NCBI RefSeq assembly: GCF_016597785.1 | Contig: NZ_JAENJG010000001.1 | Location: 744,001-808,000 of the forward strand | Direction of reading: 5' to 3' | Source of the DNA: Leucobacter sp. L43 | GTDB lineage: Bacteria > Actinomycetota > Actinomycetes > Actinomycetales > Microbacteriaceae | DNA length: 64,000 bases | Part shown: positions 27,524 through 38,780 of the stretch, piece after piece | How the letters are laid out: each line of letters opens with the position of its first letter | Position numbering within the stretch: the first letter of the stretch is position 1 | The notes under the pieces: generated by a model | Seen by the model: only the letters and a program-made list of their open reading frames with translations | What the model was told of the DNA's origin: nothing | Databases searched by the model: none | Position numbers and translations under genes: made by a program

Positions 27524-29116
27524 CTAGAGGGCGTCGATGTCGATCGTGTGCATGTGCTCGGCGCCGATCGCGCCGCGCAGTGCGCCGATGAGCGTCTCCT
27601 CGACCGGCGCGTCGACCGAGAGCACCGACAAGGCGGTGCCCCGCTTCTCATCGCGAGCGATCTGGAGACCGGCGATGTTCACGCCGGCCTCGCCGAGCAC
27701 GCCGCCGTAGGTCGCGACGATGCCGGGACGGTCGACGTAGCTGAAGACGATGAGGTGCTCCGGGATCGGCAGCTCGACCTCGTATCCGTTGATCTCGACG
27801 ATCTTCTCGACCTGCTTCGGGCCCGTCAGTGTGCCCGAAACCGAGATGGGGGTGCCGTCGGTGAGCGCGCCGCGGATGGTGATCACGTTGCGGTAGCTCT
27901 CCGAGAGCGAGTCGACGGTGAACCGAACGTCGATGTTGCGCTGCTCAGCGAGCAGTGGCGCGTTGACGTACGAGACGGGCTCGCTGACCACCTTCGAGAA
28001 CAACCCCTTCAGGCCGGCGAGTCGCAGAGCCTGCACGTTGTGCTCGGCGAGCTCGCCGTGCACCTCGATGTCGACCGAGGCGATCGCGCCGTCCGCGAGA
28101 CCGGCGAAGACCTGGCCGAGCTTCTCCGTCAGCGGCAGGCCGGGTCGCACGTACTCGTCGATGGCGCCGCCCGCGACGTTCACCGCGTCGGGAACGAGAT
28201 CGCCGGCGAGGGCGAGGCGCACCGACTTCGCGACCGAGACGCCCGCCTTCTCCTGGGCCTCATCGGTCGACGCACCGAGGTGCGGCGTCACGTTGACGTT
28301 CGGAAGCCCGGTGAGACGCGTGTCTGCGGGCGGCTCCTGCACGAAGACGTCGAGCGCCGCGCCGGCGATCTCGCCCGACGCGAGCGCCTCGGCGAGCGCG
28401 TCCTCGTCGATCAGGCCGCCGCGAGCGACGTTGATGACGAACGCGGTGGGCTTCATGGCCCGCAACTGCTCGGCGCCGATCATGCCGAGCGTCTCCGGCG
28501 TGCGGGGCATGTGGATCGTCAGGAAGTCCGCGCGGCCGACGAGCTCGTCGAGCGAGACGAGCTGCACGCCCAGCTGCTGCGCGCGCGCCGCGGTGATGTA
28601 CGGGTCGTATGCGATGAGCTCGACGCCGAAACCGCGCAGGCGGTCGGCGATGAGCGCACCGATGCGTCCCAGTCCGATGATGCCGACGGTCTTCTCGAAC
28701 AGCTCGATCCCGGTGAACGACGAGCGCTTCCATTCGCCTGCTGACAGCGACGCGTGCGCGCGGGGCAGGTGTCGCGCGAGACCCAGGATGTGCGCGACCG
28801 TCAACTCGGCGGCGCTGATGATGTTGGACGTCGGCGCGTTGACGACCATCACACCGGCCTGGGTGGCCGCCTTGATGTCGACGTTGTCGAGACCGACGCC
28901 GGCGCGGGCCACGACCTTGAGCTTCGGCGCCCAGCCGAGCGCCTCCGCATCGATCTGCGTGGCGGAGCGGACCAATACCGCGTCAGCGGAACCGAGCGCC
29001 GAGCGCAGCGCATCGCGATCCGTTCCGTCGACGTGCACCACCTCGAAGTCGGGGCCGAGAGCGGCGATGGTTGCGGGCGAAAGTTGTTCGGCGATCAGCA
29101 CGACCGGCGCAGACAT
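27524..29116 (-). CDS. serA: D-3-phosphoglycerate dehydrogenase
   Basis: SerA oxidises 3-phosphoglycerate, the first step of serine synthesis. The 530-residue protein is the long actinobacterial type: substrate and NAD domains (GLGRIGALIADRLRGFGVEL, NVARGGLIDEDALAEAL, and HLGAST with the catalytic His), an intervening domain (about 320–450) and a C-terminal ACT domain (FSYVDRPGIVATYGGVLGEA) that allows serine feedback. The ATG at 29116 (MSAPVVLIAEQL) has AAGGATC upstream. TATTGT at 29146–29151 is a likely -10. Confidence 0.95.
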   Translation of the reverse strand: MSAPVVLIAEQLSPATIAALGPDFEVVHVDGTDRDALRSALGSADAVLVRSATQIDAEALGWAPKLKVVARAGVGLDNVDIKAATQAGVMVVNAPTSNIISAAELTVAHILGLARHLPRAHASLSAGEWKRSSFTGIELFEKTVGIIGLGRIGALIADRLRGFGVELIAYDPYITAARAQQLGVQLVSLDELVGRADFLTIHMPRTPETLGMIGAEQLRAMKPTAFVINVARGGLIDEDALAEALASGEIAGAALDVFVQEPPADTRLTGLPNVNVTPHLGASTDEAQEKAGVSVAKSVRLALAGDLVPDAVNVAGGAIDEYVRPGLPLTEKLGQVFAGLADGAIASVDIEVHGELAEHNVQALRLAGLKGLFSKVVSEPVSYVNAPLLAEQRNIDVRFTVDSLSESYRNVITIRGALTDGTPISVSGTLTGPKQVEKIVEINGYEVELPIPEHLIVFSYVDRPGIVATYGGVLGEAGVNIAGLQIARDEKRGTALSVLSVDAPVEETLIGALRGAIGAEHMHTIDIDAL

Positions 29117-29205
29117 CAAGCAGATCCTTCGGGTTGAAAACGAGGACAATACGCGCAGCGCACGCAGGGCACCAGTCTAGCCCCGCAGGGGTCGGCTGCT
29201 CCCGG

Positions 29206-29526
29206 CTACGCGAAATATGACGAGTCGGGCACGACGTGCATGATGTCGATCTGCCAGGCGGCGACCAGCGCCACGCCAGCGGCGAGCAGCAGGATCCTGG
29301 CGCCCGCTCGCCGTCGTCTTCCGAGCAGGAGCGCGAGCGCGAAGACGACCGCCGGCATCACCACGCCGACGACGAGCCAGAAGCGACCCGACCCGGTGAG
29401 GCCCGTGCCGAGCGCCGCGCTCATGCCCATGACCCCGACGAGGTTGCCGATGCCCGCGACGATCGCGTACAGGTAGAGCAGCCCGAGCAGCACCCCGGCC
29501 GACCATGCGGAAATGAGTTTCGCCAT
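29206..29526 (-). CDS. Small membrane protein, unknown function
   Basis: The 106-residue protein has three hydrophobic segments (about residues 5–28, 47–68 and 75–95) and no recognised motif. It starts three bases after the stop of the upstream membrane-protein gene, so the two form an operon. The pair lies between serA and ilvC with the divergent hrpB. A family name cannot be assigned. Confidence 0.65.
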   Translation of the reverse strand: MAKLISAWSAGVLLGLLYLYAIVAGIGNLVGVMGMSAALGTGLTGSGRFWLVVGVVMPAVVFALALLLGRRRRAGARILLLAAGVALVAAWQIDIMHVVPDSSYFA

Positions 29527-29529
29527 GCC

Positions 29530-30096
29530 TCAGACGCCTCTCTCAATGAGCATCGGCAGCGGTACGAGCACCACGGCGCCGATGAGCAGCAGGATCGTCA
29601 GGAGCTTGGTGCGGCCTCCGCGCCCGGAGACGAGCGCCGTGAAGAACCAGAGGGGCGCGGCGAACGGCGCAGCCCAGAAGACGACCTGCTGCAGCACGCC
29701 GCCGATGATGCCGCTCCCCGCAGCGGTGACCGAATTGTTCTCGGAGTAGGCCTGCGCCACGATGAACCAGCCCCAGGTGTAGAGCAGGTAGAGTCCGCCG
29801 AAGACTCCCAGCACGACGAGTGCGCCGTTCGAGATCTGGGATCGCTCAGGTGCATCGGCGTCGACGACGGCGTCGATCGCGTCGCTCTCGGACTGCGCCT
29901 GCGGTCGCGCTCCCTCGTCGCCGACGCGCGACGGCGCACGTTGCACATCCGTCGCATCCGCCCCGACACCAGGAGGCGGATCGGCGCGCACTGCATCCGG
30001 ATCACCGGCTGCGGCCGGCTCCCCGGCGACGGTCCATCCGCTCGCGAGCGAGCTCTCCCGAGGTTCCCGCGACGCGCGGCCCGGCTTCTGCTTCAT
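29530..30096 (-). CDS. Membrane protein with disordered N-terminus, unknown function
   Basis: The 188-residue product begins with ~90 residues of charged, Ala/Asp/Pro-rich low-complexity sequence, followed by three membrane helices (about 95–118, 135–155 and 165–183). The ATG at 30096 (MKQKPG) is preceded by GGAGGG and, six bases upstream, by TACCCT. This arrangement is almost identical to that of dapB. The conserved unit is the membrane part (LYLLYTWGWFIVAQAYSE). No function can be inferred. Confidence 0.68.
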   Translation of the reverse strand: MKQKPGRASREPRESSLASGWTVAGEPAAAGDPDAVRADPPPGVGADATDVQRAPSRVGDEGARPQAQSESDAIDAVVDADAPERSQISNGALVVLGVFGGLYLLYTWGWFIVAQAYSENNSVTAAGSGIIGGVLQQVVFWAAPFAAPLWFFTALVSGRGGRTKLLTILLLIGAVVLVPLPMLIERGV

Positions 30097-30102
30097 CCCT
30101 CC

Positions 30103-30108
30103 AGGGTA
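30103..30108 (-). promoter_or_regulatory. Probable -10 element of the 29530–30096 gene
   Basis: TACCCT-N6-ATG, where the six bases (GGAGGG) also look like a ribosome binding site. Confidence 0.45.
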
Positions 30109-30223
30109 TCGCTCGACGACTCCACGTCTGCCGGGAGCGGCATCGCGCGGCACCCGAGGCGGCCGACCGCGAGCACGCACTGCGCCGGCACCGGCCGCGG
30201 CGCAGACCCGGGCACCGCACTTC

Positions 30224-30229
30224 TACACT
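30224..30229 (+). promoter_or_regulatory. Probable -10 element of hrpB
   Basis: TACACT-GGAGGG-ATG; the same layout as the divergent gene at 30096 and as dapB. Confidence 0.45.
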
Positions 30230-30235
30230 GGAGGG

Positions 30236-32902
30236 ATGCCCCATCGCTTCGATCTCGCCGCCATCGGCGCCGGGCTCGTCGTCGCGAACGAGGCTGAAGC
30301 GCTCGTGGCGGCTCTCGCCGGCGGCGTCGCGGTCGTGACGGCTCCCCCTGGCACCGGGAAGACCACCTTCGTGCCTCCGCTCGTCGCAGACCTGCTGAGC
30401 GAGACGTCTCCGGGCGGCGATGCCCCATCGCGGTCGAGCGGCCGGGCCCCGACGGTCTTGCTCACGCAACCGCGACGGGTCGCAGTGCGCGCGGCAGCGG
30501 CCCGGATCGCCCAGCTCGACGGCTCCCCGCTCGGCCGCGCGATCGGGTTCACCGTTCGCGGTGAACGCGTGCTCGATCCCGCGCACCGCATCGAGGCGCT
30601 CACCCCCGGGGTGCTGCTGCGCCGCCTGCTCCGGGACCCGGACCTCCCCGGTGTCGGCGCGGTGATCCTCGACGAGGTGCATGAGCGCTCACTCGACGGC
30701 GACCTGCTGCTCGGCATGCTGGCCGAGGTCCGCGTGCTTCGCGATGATCTCATCGTGGTCGCGATGTCGGCGACGCTCGATGCGCGTCGTGTCGCCGACC
30801 TCCTCGGCTCCGACGAGGCACCGGCTCCGATCGTGGACGTGCCCTCGGCGCTGCACCCGCTGCGCGTCGACTACGCCCCGTTCGACCGCCCCAGGCTCGA
30901 CGATCGAGGGGTCAGCCGGGAGTTCCTCGCGCATCTCGCGGGAGTAGCAGCGGAAGCGCAGCGCTCAGAGGGGTGCGATGCACTCGTCTTCGTTCCCGGC
31001 GCCCGCGAGGTCGATGAGCTCGTCAGCCTGCTGCGCTCCCGAGTGCCAGGACACGGGACCTCGGCGGTCGATGTGCTGCCGCTGCACGGTCGATTGGAGC
31101 CTCGGGCGCAGGATCGCGCGGTGCGCGGGCGGCTTCACGGCGATCCGCCCCGCATCGTCGTGAGCACCTCGCTCGCCGAGAGCTCGCTCACCGTGCCGGG
31201 GGTGCGCCTCATCGTGGACGCCGGTCTCTCGCGGGAGGTTCGACGGGATCGAGCTCGGAGCATGACGGGGCTCGTCACGGTGAGCGCCTCCCGCTCGAGC
31301 GTCGTGCAGCGCGCCGGTCGCGCGGCGCGCCTCGGACCCGGTCGCGCGGTGCGCGCTTACTCCGAGGCCGACTTCGCGCGCATGCCGGCCGACGCCGCTC
31401 CTGAGATCGCGGCGGCCGACCTCACGGACGCCGCACTCGTGCTCGCCACCTGGGGCACGCCTCGCGGTGAGGGCCTGGCCCTGCCGACGCGCCCGCCCGC
31501 TGCGGCGATGCGCGAGGCGGAGCACGTACTGCGCACGCTTGAGCTCGTCAACGACACGGGCAGCATCACGACACTCGGAGCGCGCGTCGCTCAACTCCCG
31601 ATCGGCGCCCGCGAAGCGCGAGCCCTGCTCTCCGGGAGCACCGCCCTCGAAGACCGGACTCGAGTGGCGGAGATCGTCGCCGCCATGACGGGAGATCACC
31701 GCGATGCGGGGGCCGACCTCGCACGGGTGCTGCGCGAGCTCCGCGCCGGGCGCTCCCCCGGTGCGGCGACGTGGCGCCGAGAGTCCCACCGGCTGCGCAG
31801 GATCGTCGATGCCGAGTTCGAGACGACCTCCGAGGCCGCAGCCGACACCCGTGCGCCCGGCACGACGGCGACGGCGACGGCGACGCAGCATTCCAACGCC
31901 GGCGCCTCGCCAGGGCCCGTCGTGGCGCTCGCCCGGCCCGAGTGGATCGCGCGGCGAGTCGCATCCGGCTCCCGAGCGTACGTGCTGGCGAGCGGGACGC
32001 GCGCGGCACTGCCCGAGGGGAGCCCCCTCCTCGGCTCGGAATGGATCGCCGTGCGAGAGGTGCAACGCGCCGACGGTCGCGCTGCCGACGGCACCGGCGC
32101 GGTGATCCGCCTCGCCGCTCCCCTCACGGATGCCGATGCACGGCACTTCGGCGCGTCCCTGCTCGCCGAGCAGCGATCGGCGCAGATCGTCGACGGCCGC
32201 GTCCAGGTGCGGGAGGAGCGGCGCCTCGGCGCGATCCTGCTCGCTTCGACTCCCGTCGCCGCAACACCGGCCGACACCGCGCCCGCGATCGCGCGCCTCG
32301 TGCGCGACGACGGGCTCGGAGCTCTGACCTGGTCGGACGTGGCGAAGGCGCTGCGCGGACGGATGGCGCTGGTGCATGCGCAGCTCGGGGCGCCCTGGCC
32401 CGCCATGCACGACGCCGCGCTGCTCGCCTCGATCGATGACTGGCTCGGCCCCGACCTCGCGCGGCTCTCAGGTCGCGCGGGCCTCCGCTCCCTCGACCTC
32501 GCCGCCGCACTGCGTCGCCTCCTGCCCTGGCTCGAGGCCGCCCGCCTCGACGAGCTCGCCCCCGAGCGACTCCCCGTGCCGTCGGGCGGCAGCGCGCGCA
32601 TTGCATACCCCGATGTCAGCGACGAAGAGGGCCGGCCGGTCGTCGCAGTGAAACTTCAAGAGCTATTCGGCCTCGCCGTCACGCCCCGGCTCGTCGACGG
32701 GCGGGTTCCGGTGCTCTTCCACCTGCTCTCCCCTGCCCGCAAGCCGCTCGCGGTGACCGACGATCTCGAGTCGTTCTGGAACGGGCCCTACCAGCAGGTG
32801 CGCAAGGAGATGCGCGGGCGGTACCCGAAGCACCCGTGGCCGGAGGATCCGTGGACGGCGCCCGCGACGGCGCGCACGAAGCGCGCTTTCGCCCGCCCCT
32901 GA
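30236..32902 (+). CDS. hrpB: ATP-dependent helicase HrpB
   Basis: HrpB is a DEAH-box (SF2) helicase. The 888-residue protein has motif I APPGTGKTTF (about residue 37), motif II LDEVHERS (DEVH form), motif III MSATLDARR, motif VI QRAGRAARLGPG, and the HrpB-specific C-terminal domain ending in the conserved YQQVRKEMRGRYPKHPWPEDP stretch. Its length fits the family. The ATG at 30236 lies in TACACT-GGAGGG-ATG. It stands alone on the plus strand, divergent from two membrane-protein genes. The RNA or DNA substrate is not established for actinobacterial HrpB. Confidence 0.94.
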   Translation: MPHRFDLAAIGAGLVVANEAEALVAALAGGVAVVTAPPGTGKTTFVPPLVADLLSETSPGGDAPSRSSGRAPTVLLTQPRRVAVRAAAARIAQLDGSPLGRAIGFTVRGERVLDPAHRIEALTPGVLLRRLLRDPDLPGVGAVILDEVHERSLDGDLLLGMLAEVRVLRDDLIVVAMSATLDARRVADLLGSDEAPAPIVDVPSALHPLRVDYAPFDRPRLDDRGVSREFLAHLAGVAAEAQRSEGCDALVFVPGAREVDELVSLLRSRVPGHGTSAVDVLPLHGRLEPRAQDRAVRGRLHGDPPRIVVSTSLAESSLTVPGVRLIVDAGLSREVRRDRARSMTGLVTVSASRSSVVQRAGRAARLGPGRAVRAYSEADFARMPADAAPEIAAADLTDAALVLATWGTPRGEGLALPTRPPAAAMREAEHVLRTLELVNDTGSITTLGARVAQLPIGAREARALLSGSTALEDRTRVAEIVAAMTGDHRDAGADLARVLRELRAGRSPGAATWRRESHRLRRIVDAEFETTSEAAADTRAPGTTATATATQHSNAGASPGPVVALARPEWIARRVASGSRAYVLASGTRAALPEGSPLLGSEWIAVREVQRADGRAADGTGAVIRLAAPLTDADARHFGASLLAEQRSAQIVDGRVQVREERRLGAILLASTPVAATPADTAPAIARLVRDDGLGALTWSDVAKALRGRMALVHAQLGAPWPAMHDAALLASIDDWLGPDLARLSGRAGLRSLDLAAALRRLLPWLEAARLDELAPERLPVPSGGSARIAYPDVSDEEGRPVVAVKLQELFGLAVTPRLVDGRVPVLFHLLSPARKPLAVTDDLESFWNGPYQQVRKEMRGRYPKHPWPEDPWTAPATARTKRAFARP

Positions 32903-32917
32903 ACCGCACCCGCCGGC

Positions 32918-32965
32918 GCCGATGCCGATGCCGATGCCGATGCCGATGCCGGTGCCGACGCCGGC
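32918..32965. repeat. Tandem hexamer repeat (GCCGAT)n
   Basis: Five perfect GCCGAT units (32918–32947) are followed by three degenerate ones (GCCGGT, GCCGAC, GCCGGC). It lies between the 3' ends of hrpB and ilvC outside any supported gene, and may vary in copy number. Confidence 0.9.
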
Positions 32966-33073
32966 GCCGCGAGCACGAGGGCTCCCCCTGAACCTGAGCG
33001 CATTTCGGCGATCAAAGCCTCGGGTTCACGTTCACTCCTCCGGTTCGGCGCCGGCACGGCCGCCGAAACAGCA

Positions 33074-33108
33074 GAACGCCCACCGGGAGCGGATCCCGGT
33101 GGGCGTTC
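33074..33108. terminator. Terminator of ilvC (and possibly hrpB)
   Basis: A perfect 15-bp stem (GAACGCCCACCGGGA/TCCCGGTGGGCGTTC) with loop GCGGA lies 14 bases beyond the ilvC stop. Confidence 0.85.
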
Positions 33109-33122
33109 AGAACTGCGTCGGA

Positions 33123-34160
<1,038 letters not shown>

Positions 34161-34207
34161 TTAGTTGTGATGGTTCGTTACAGCTCGTGCGGAAATCGGG
34201 TGTTCCG

Positions 34208-34717
34208 CTAGTTCTTGAAGACGCGCTCGGTGATCGATTTCGATCCGCGACCCATTGCGATCAACCCCGACTGAGCGATCTCCTTGATGCCGTAGGGCTC
34301 GAGCACCTTCAGGAAGGCGTCGATCTTTCCCCGGTCTCCGGTCACCTCAATCGTGAGGGCGTCGGGCACGACGTCCACGACTCGCGCCCGGAACAGCGTG
34401 ACTGCTTCGAGTACGTGGGATCGCGACTGGTTGTCGGCGCGCACTTTGATGAGCACGTGCTCGCGCTGCACCGAGGTGGCGCTCTCCAGTTCGACGATCT
34501 TGATGACGTTGACCAGCTTGTTGAGCTGCTTCGTCACCTGTTCGAGCAGCACCTCGTCCTGGTCGACGACCACGGTGATGCGCGACAGGCCCTGCATCTC
34601 GGTCGGTCCGACCGCGAGGGATTCGATGTTGAAGCTGCGACGGGCGAACAGCCCGGCGACTCGGGTCAGCAGACCCGGCTTGTCCTCGACGAGGAGGCTC
34701 AGCACGTGACGGCTCAT
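34208..34717 (-). CDS. ilvN: Acetolactate synthase small subunit
   Basis: This is the regulatory ACT-domain subunit of acetohydroxyacid synthase, giving valine feedback inhibition. The 169-residue protein has the ACT start HVLSLLVEDKPGLLTRVAGL, FNIESLAVGPTE, and the C-terminal GPYGI-type stretch LEPYGIKEIAQSGLIAMGRG. The ATG at 34717 lies two bases after the ilvB stop, so translation is coupled. Confidence 0.94.
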   Translation of the reverse strand: MSRHVLSLLVEDKPGLLTRVAGLFARRSFNIESLAVGPTEMQGLSRITVVVDQDEVLLEQVTKQLNKLVNVIKIVELESATSVQREHVLIKVRADNQSRSHVLEAVTLFRARVVDVVPDALTIEVTGDRGKIDAFLKVLEPYGIKEIAQSGLIAMGRGSKSITERVFKN

Positions 34718-34719
34718 GG

Positions 34720-36516
34720 TTACTCCACCTCCCACTCGGGACTGTGTTCGAGGGCGTATTGGATATCGCTGTTCGAGGTGCCTTGACGCACCATCGGCCA
34801 CACCATCGCATCCGCACTGACGACGAAATCGATGAGTACGGGGCGGTCGTTCGTCGCGAGGGCGAGCTGGATCGCCTCGTCGATCTGGTCCTCGCGCTCA
34901 ACGCGGATCGCCAGGCAGCCGTAGGCCTCGCCGAGCTTGACGAAGTCGGGCACGCGCTGGGAGCCGTGACCCGTGTTCAGTTCCGTGTTCGAGTACCGGC
35001 CGTCGTAGATCAGCGTCTGCCACTGACGCACCATGCCCAGCGAGGAGTTGTTGATGACGGCGACCTTGATCGGAATGTTGTTGACGACGCAGGTCGCGAG
35101 CTCCTGGTTGGTCATCTGGAAGCAGCCGTCGCCGTCGATCGCCCATACGATGCGGTCGGGCTCCGCCACCTTGGCACCCATGGCGGCCGGAACTGCGTAC
35201 CCCATCGTGCCGGCGCCGCCGGAGTTGAGCCATGCGCCGGGTCGTTCGTACTTGATGAACTGCGCGGCCCACATCTGGTGCTGGCCGACGCCCGCGGCGT
35301 AGACCGCCTCGGGTCCGGTGAGCTCTCCGATACGCTCGATCACCAGCTGCGGCGACAGCAGCCCGTCGCTCGTCGGGTGGTGCCCCAACGGGAACTTCTG
35401 CTGCAGCCCGCGGAGACGCTCCCACCACGGGCTGATGTTCTCGCACTCGCGGCTCACCTGGGCGGTCGACATCGCGGCGATGAGATCCGCGATCACGTCG
35501 GCGGCATCACCGACGATCGGCACATCCGCCGCGCGGATCTTGCCGATCTCCGCGGGATCGATATCCGCGTGGATCACCTTCGCGTCTGGCGCGAAGAGCG
35601 CCGCCTTGCCGGTGACCCGGTCATCGAAGCGCGCGCCGAGCGTGATGAGCAGATCGGCTTCCTGCAGTGCGAGCACGGCCGGGACCGTGCCGTGCATGCC
35701 GGGCATGCCGAGGTGCTGCGTGTGCGAGTCGGGGAAGGCTCCGCGAGCGGTCAGCGTCGTGACCACCGGAGCGCCCACGAGCTCGACGAGTTGCAGCAGC
35801 TCCTCTGAGGCTCCTGCGCGCACGACTCCGCCGCCGACGTAGAACACCGGTCGCTTCGCGTCTGCGATGAGGTCGGCGGCGGCCTGAATCTGCTTGCTGT
35901 TGGCCTTGGTGATCGGACGGTACCCGGGGAGGTCCGCGCGCTCGCCCCAGGCGAAGTCGAGCTCGCCCTCCTGCGCGTCCTTCGTGATGTCGACGAGCAC
36001 CGGGCCGGGGCGACCAGTGGATGCCAGGTAATAGGCGGCCGCAATCGCCTCGGGTACGTCTTCGGCGCGCTTCACGAGGAACGAGTGCTTCGTGATCGGC
36101 ATCGTGATCCCCACGATGTCGGCCTCCTGGAACGCGTCGGTTCCCATGAGGTGCGAGTAGACCTGCCCGGTGATCGCGAGGAGCGGCACCGAGTCCATGT
36201 AGGCATCGGCGATCGCCGTGACGAGGTTCGTCGCACCGGGGCCCGAGGTGGCGATGCAGACTCCGACGGTGTTGCTCGCCGTGGCGTAGCCCTCGGCCGC
36301 GTGGCCGCCGCCCTGCTCGTGCCGCACCAGGATGTGGCGAAGCTTCTCCGCGTCCATCAGGGCGTCGTACAGCGGAAGCACCGCGCCACCCGGAAGGCCG
36401 AAGACGTCGGAGACGCCGAGCGCTTCCAGGCTGCGGACGACGGCCTGTGCGCCGGTCATCCGTTCGCCGCGTTGAGCCGCATGGGGTGATGGGAGTGCAC
36501 TCGATTCCGAGTTCAT
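34720..36516 (-). CDS. ilvB: Acetolactate synthase large subunit
   Basis: The catalytic, TPP-dependent subunit forms acetolactate or acetohydroxybutyrate. The 598-residue protein has the catalytic glutamate region [16 protein letters not shown], the FAD-domain [15 protein letters not shown], and the TPP motif [14 protein letters not shown]. The N-terminal 19 residues are variable; an internal ATG ([15 protein letters not shown]) is an alternative start. The 78-base gap to ilvD shows no T-box or obvious leader peptide. Confidence 0.95.
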   Translation of the reverse strand: MNSESSALPSPHAAQRGERMTGAQAVVRSLEALGVSDVFGLPGGAVLPLYDALMDAEKLRHILVRHEQGGGHAAEGYATASNTVGVCIATSGPGATNLVTAIADAYMDSVPLLAITGQVYSHLMGTDAFQEADIVGITMPITKHSFLVKRAEDVPEAIAAAYYLASTGRPGPVLVDITKDAQEGELDFAWGERADLPGYRPITKANSKQIQAAADLIADAKRPVFYVGGGVVRAGASEELLQLVELVGAPVVTTLTARGAFPDSHTQHLGMPGMHGTVPAVLALQEADLLITLGARFDDRVTGKAALFAPDAKVIHADIDPAEIGKIRAADVPIVGDAADVIADLIAAMSTAQVSRECENISPWWERLRGLQQKFPLGHHPTSDGLLSPQLVIERIGELTGPEAVYAAGVGQHQMWAAQFIKYERPGAWLNSGGAGTMGYAVPAAMGAKVAEPDRIVWAIDGDGCFQMTNQELATCVVNNIPIKVAVINNSSLGMVRQWQTLIYDGRYSNTELNTGHGSQRVPDFVKLGEAYGCLAIRVEREDQIDEAIQLALATNDRPVLIDFVVSADAMVWPMVRQGTSNSDIQYALEHSPEWEVE

Positions 36517-36594
36517 GTCCAGCTTTCGTGATCGGAGGTGATATCGCGGGACGCGGCCGGTATGGCCGACGGCGTGCCGAACTCGTCTACCGGA

Positions 36595-38289
36595 TCAACC
36601 GGTGACGGCGCCGTGGGACGCCGACTTGACGAGCTTCGCGTACTTCGCCAGCACACCGCGCGTATACCGCGGGGGAAGCGGGGCCCAGTTTTCTCGTCGG
36701 GCCTCAAGCTCTGAGGGATCTACCAGCAGATCGAGCGTTCGTGCGGCGATATCGACCCGAATCAGGTCTCCGTCGCGGACCAGAGCGACCGGACCGCCGT
36801 CCGTTGCTTCTGGTGCAATATGGCCGATGCACAGGCCGGTTGTGCCGCCTGAGAATCGTCCGTCCGTCAATAGTAGTACATCTTTGCCGAGGCCCGCGCC
36901 CTTGATGGCGGCGGTGATCGCGAGCATCTCGCGCATGCCCGGCCCGCCCTTCGGGCCCTCGTATCGGATGACGACGATGTCGCCCTTGCCGATACGCCCC
37001 TCGGTGAGGGCATCCATCGCGGCGCGCTCGCGATCGAAGACCCGCGCCGGCCCCTCGAAGAGCTCGGCGTCGAAACCGGCCGTCTTGACGACGGCGCCTT
37101 CCGGGGCCAAGGTGCCGTGGAGGATCGACAGGCCGCCCGTCGCGTGGATCGGATCGTCGAGGTGATGAATCACGGTGCCGTCGACCGGGTCCGGATTCAA
37201 TTCGGCGAGGTTCTCCGCCATCGTCTTTCCGGTGACGGTGAGCGCGTCACCGTGCAGCAGCCCAGCGTCGAGCAGCGCCTTCAGCACGACGGGCACGCCG
37301 CCCTGACGGTCGATGTCCGCCATGACGAACTTGCCGAACGGCTTCATGTCGGCGAGGTGCGGGACCTTCGAGCCGATGCGGTCGAAGTCCTCGAGCGTCA
37401 GGTCGACTTCGGCTTCGCGCGCGATCGCGAGGAGGTGGAGCACCGCGTTCGTCGATCCCCCGTACGCCATGAGCAGCGTGATGGCGTTCTCGAACGCGTG
37501 CTTCGTCAGAATGTCTCGCGCGGTGATCCCCAAGCGCAGCATGTTGACGACCGCCTCACCCGACCGGTGGGCGAAGTAGTCCCGTCGTCGATCCGCGCTG
37601 GGCGGAGCCGCAGAGCCGGGAAGGCTCATGCCGAGCGCCTCCGCGATCGACGCCATCGTGTTGGCCGTGTACATACCGCCGCACGCGCCCTCGCCCGGAG
37701 CGATGGCGCACTCGATGCGCTTCAGATCCTCTTCGCTCATCGTGCCGGCCTTGCAAGCGCCGACCGCTTCGAAGGCGTCGATGATCGTGACTTCCTTCTC
37801 CGTGCCGTCGGTGAGCTTCACCCAACCGGGAGCGATCGATCCGGCGTAGAGGAACACCGAGGCCAGGTCGAGACGGGCCGCCGCCATCAGCATGCCGGGC
37901 AGCGACTTATCGCACCCCGCGAGCAGCACGGATCCGTCGAGCCGCTCCGCCATCATCACGGTCTCGACCGAGTCGGCGATGACCTCGCGCGAGACGAGCG
38001 AGAAATGCATGCCTTCGTGGCCCATCGAGATCCCGTCCGAGACCGAGATCGTGCCGAACTGCAGCGGGTACCCACCACCCGAGTGGACGCCCTCTTTGGC
38101 GCCCTGAGCGAGGCGATCGAGGCTCAGATTGCAGGGGGTGATCTCGTTCCACGAGCTCGCAATGCCGATCTGGGGCTTGTCCCAGTCCGCATCACCCATG
38201 CCCACCGCACGGAGCATTCCCCGGGCCGCGGCCTTCTCGATTCCATCGGTGACGTCGCGGCTCCGCGGCTTCATGTCAATCTCTGCCAT
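36595..38289 (-). CDS. ilvD: Dihydroxy-acid dehydratase
   Basis: IlvD is an Fe-S enzyme that dehydrates dihydroxyisovalerate and dihydroxymethylvalerate. The 564-residue protein shows cluster cysteines in [15 protein letters not shown] and [16 protein letters not shown], plus the C-terminal [19 protein letters not shown]. The ATG at 38289 is preceded by TAGAAT at exactly six bases and lacks a ribosome binding site, so a leaderless message is likely. It leads the ilvD–ilvB–ilvN–ilvC series. Confidence 0.95.
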   Translation of the reverse strand: MAEIDMKPRSRDVTDGIEKAAARGMLRAVGMGDADWDKPQIGIASSWNEITPCNLSLDRLAQGAKEGVHSGGGYPLQFGTISVSDGISMGHEGMHFSLVSREVIADSVETVMMAERLDGSVLLAGCDKSLPGMLMAAARLDLASVFLYAGSIAPGWVKLTDGTEKEVTIIDAFEAVGACKAGTMSEEDLKRIECAIAPGEGACGGMYTANTMASIAEALGMSLPGSAAPPSADRRRDYFAHRSGEAVVNMLRLGITARDILTKHAFENAITLLMAYGGSTNAVLHLLAIAREAEVDLTLEDFDRIGSKVPHLADMKPFGKFVMADIDRQGGVPVVLKALLDAGLLHGDALTVTGKTMAENLAELNPDPVDGTVIHHLDDPIHATGGLSILHGTLAPEGAVVKTAGFDAELFEGPARVFDRERAAMDALTEGRIGKGDIVVIRYEGPKGGPGMREMLAITAAIKGAGLGKDVLLLTDGRFSGGTTGLCIGHIAPEATDGGPVALVRDGDLIRVDIAARTLDLLVDPSELEARRENWAPLPPRYTRGVLAKYAKLVKSASHGAVTG

Positions 38290-38295
38290 AACGCC

Positions 38296-38301
38296 ATTCT
38301 A
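38296..38301 (-). promoter_or_regulatory. Probable leaderless -10 element of ilvD
   Basis: TAGAAT-N6-ATG; close to the ideal actinobacterial -10 sequence. Confidence 0.6.
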
Positions 38302-38340
38302 AGGGCTGACGCATGCGCGAACCGGCGCGTTGGCGGGCGG

Positions 38341-38399
38341 GCTCCGCGGGAACGCGAAAGCGGGGCCGGAGGAGCGCCCTCCGACCCCGCCCGCGGAGC
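38341..38399 (-). terminator. Nested hairpin terminator of the 38403–38642 gene
   Basis: An outer 10-bp perfect stem (GCTCCGCGGG/CCCGCGGAGC) encloses an inner 13-bp stem around CGGGGCCGGAGG. It begins four bases beyond the stop of the small membrane-protein gene. Confidence 0.75.
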
Positions 38400-38402
38400 G
38401 CG

Positions 38403-38642
38403 CTACTTGCCGCTGATGGGCAGCAGCGAAAACGGGAGCGCGAAGCCCAGGCTGGCCGCAGCGAGGCCGCCCGCGAACGTCCACAGCTCGGCCGCGCCGA
38501 GTTCCGGGTTCACGCCGTAGCTCATGATGACGAACCCGCCCAGCACCAGCACGATCGAGATGACGAATACGATCGCCGTCACAGCGCTCACGGCTCCCTG
38601 CGAGCTCTCCTCGAACAGCGCGCCCGTCTCCTGCTTCGCCAT
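38403..38642 (-). CDS. Small two-helix membrane protein, unknown function
   Basis: The 79-residue product has two hydrophobic helices (about residues 19–41 and 54–75) joined by a short polar loop (SYGVNPELGAAE). GAAGGAGAA precedes the ATG at 38642, and a TAGCCT element sits at 38701–38706. A dedicated terminator supports a real monocistronic gene. No family name can be assigned. Confidence 0.7.
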   Translation of the reverse strand: MAKQETGALFEESSQGAVSAVTAIVFVISIVLVLGGFVIMSYGVNPELGAAELWTFAGGLAAASLGFALPFSLLPISGK

Positions 38643-38780
38643 ACCGGCTTCTCCTTCATCGATCAGTGGTGGCCCCGCACGCGCGAAGCCTGTCTCAGCC
38701 AGGCTACCGCAACCCCCTCCGCTCCGCGCACCCTCCCACTAGGCTGAAACCGTCATCATCACCGACCGCAGGGAGGCACC

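Noticed and set aside
36517-36594. T-box or attenuator before ilvB
   Set aside because: The interval is only 78 bases, with no leader peptide of branched-chain codons and only a 5-bp hairpin.
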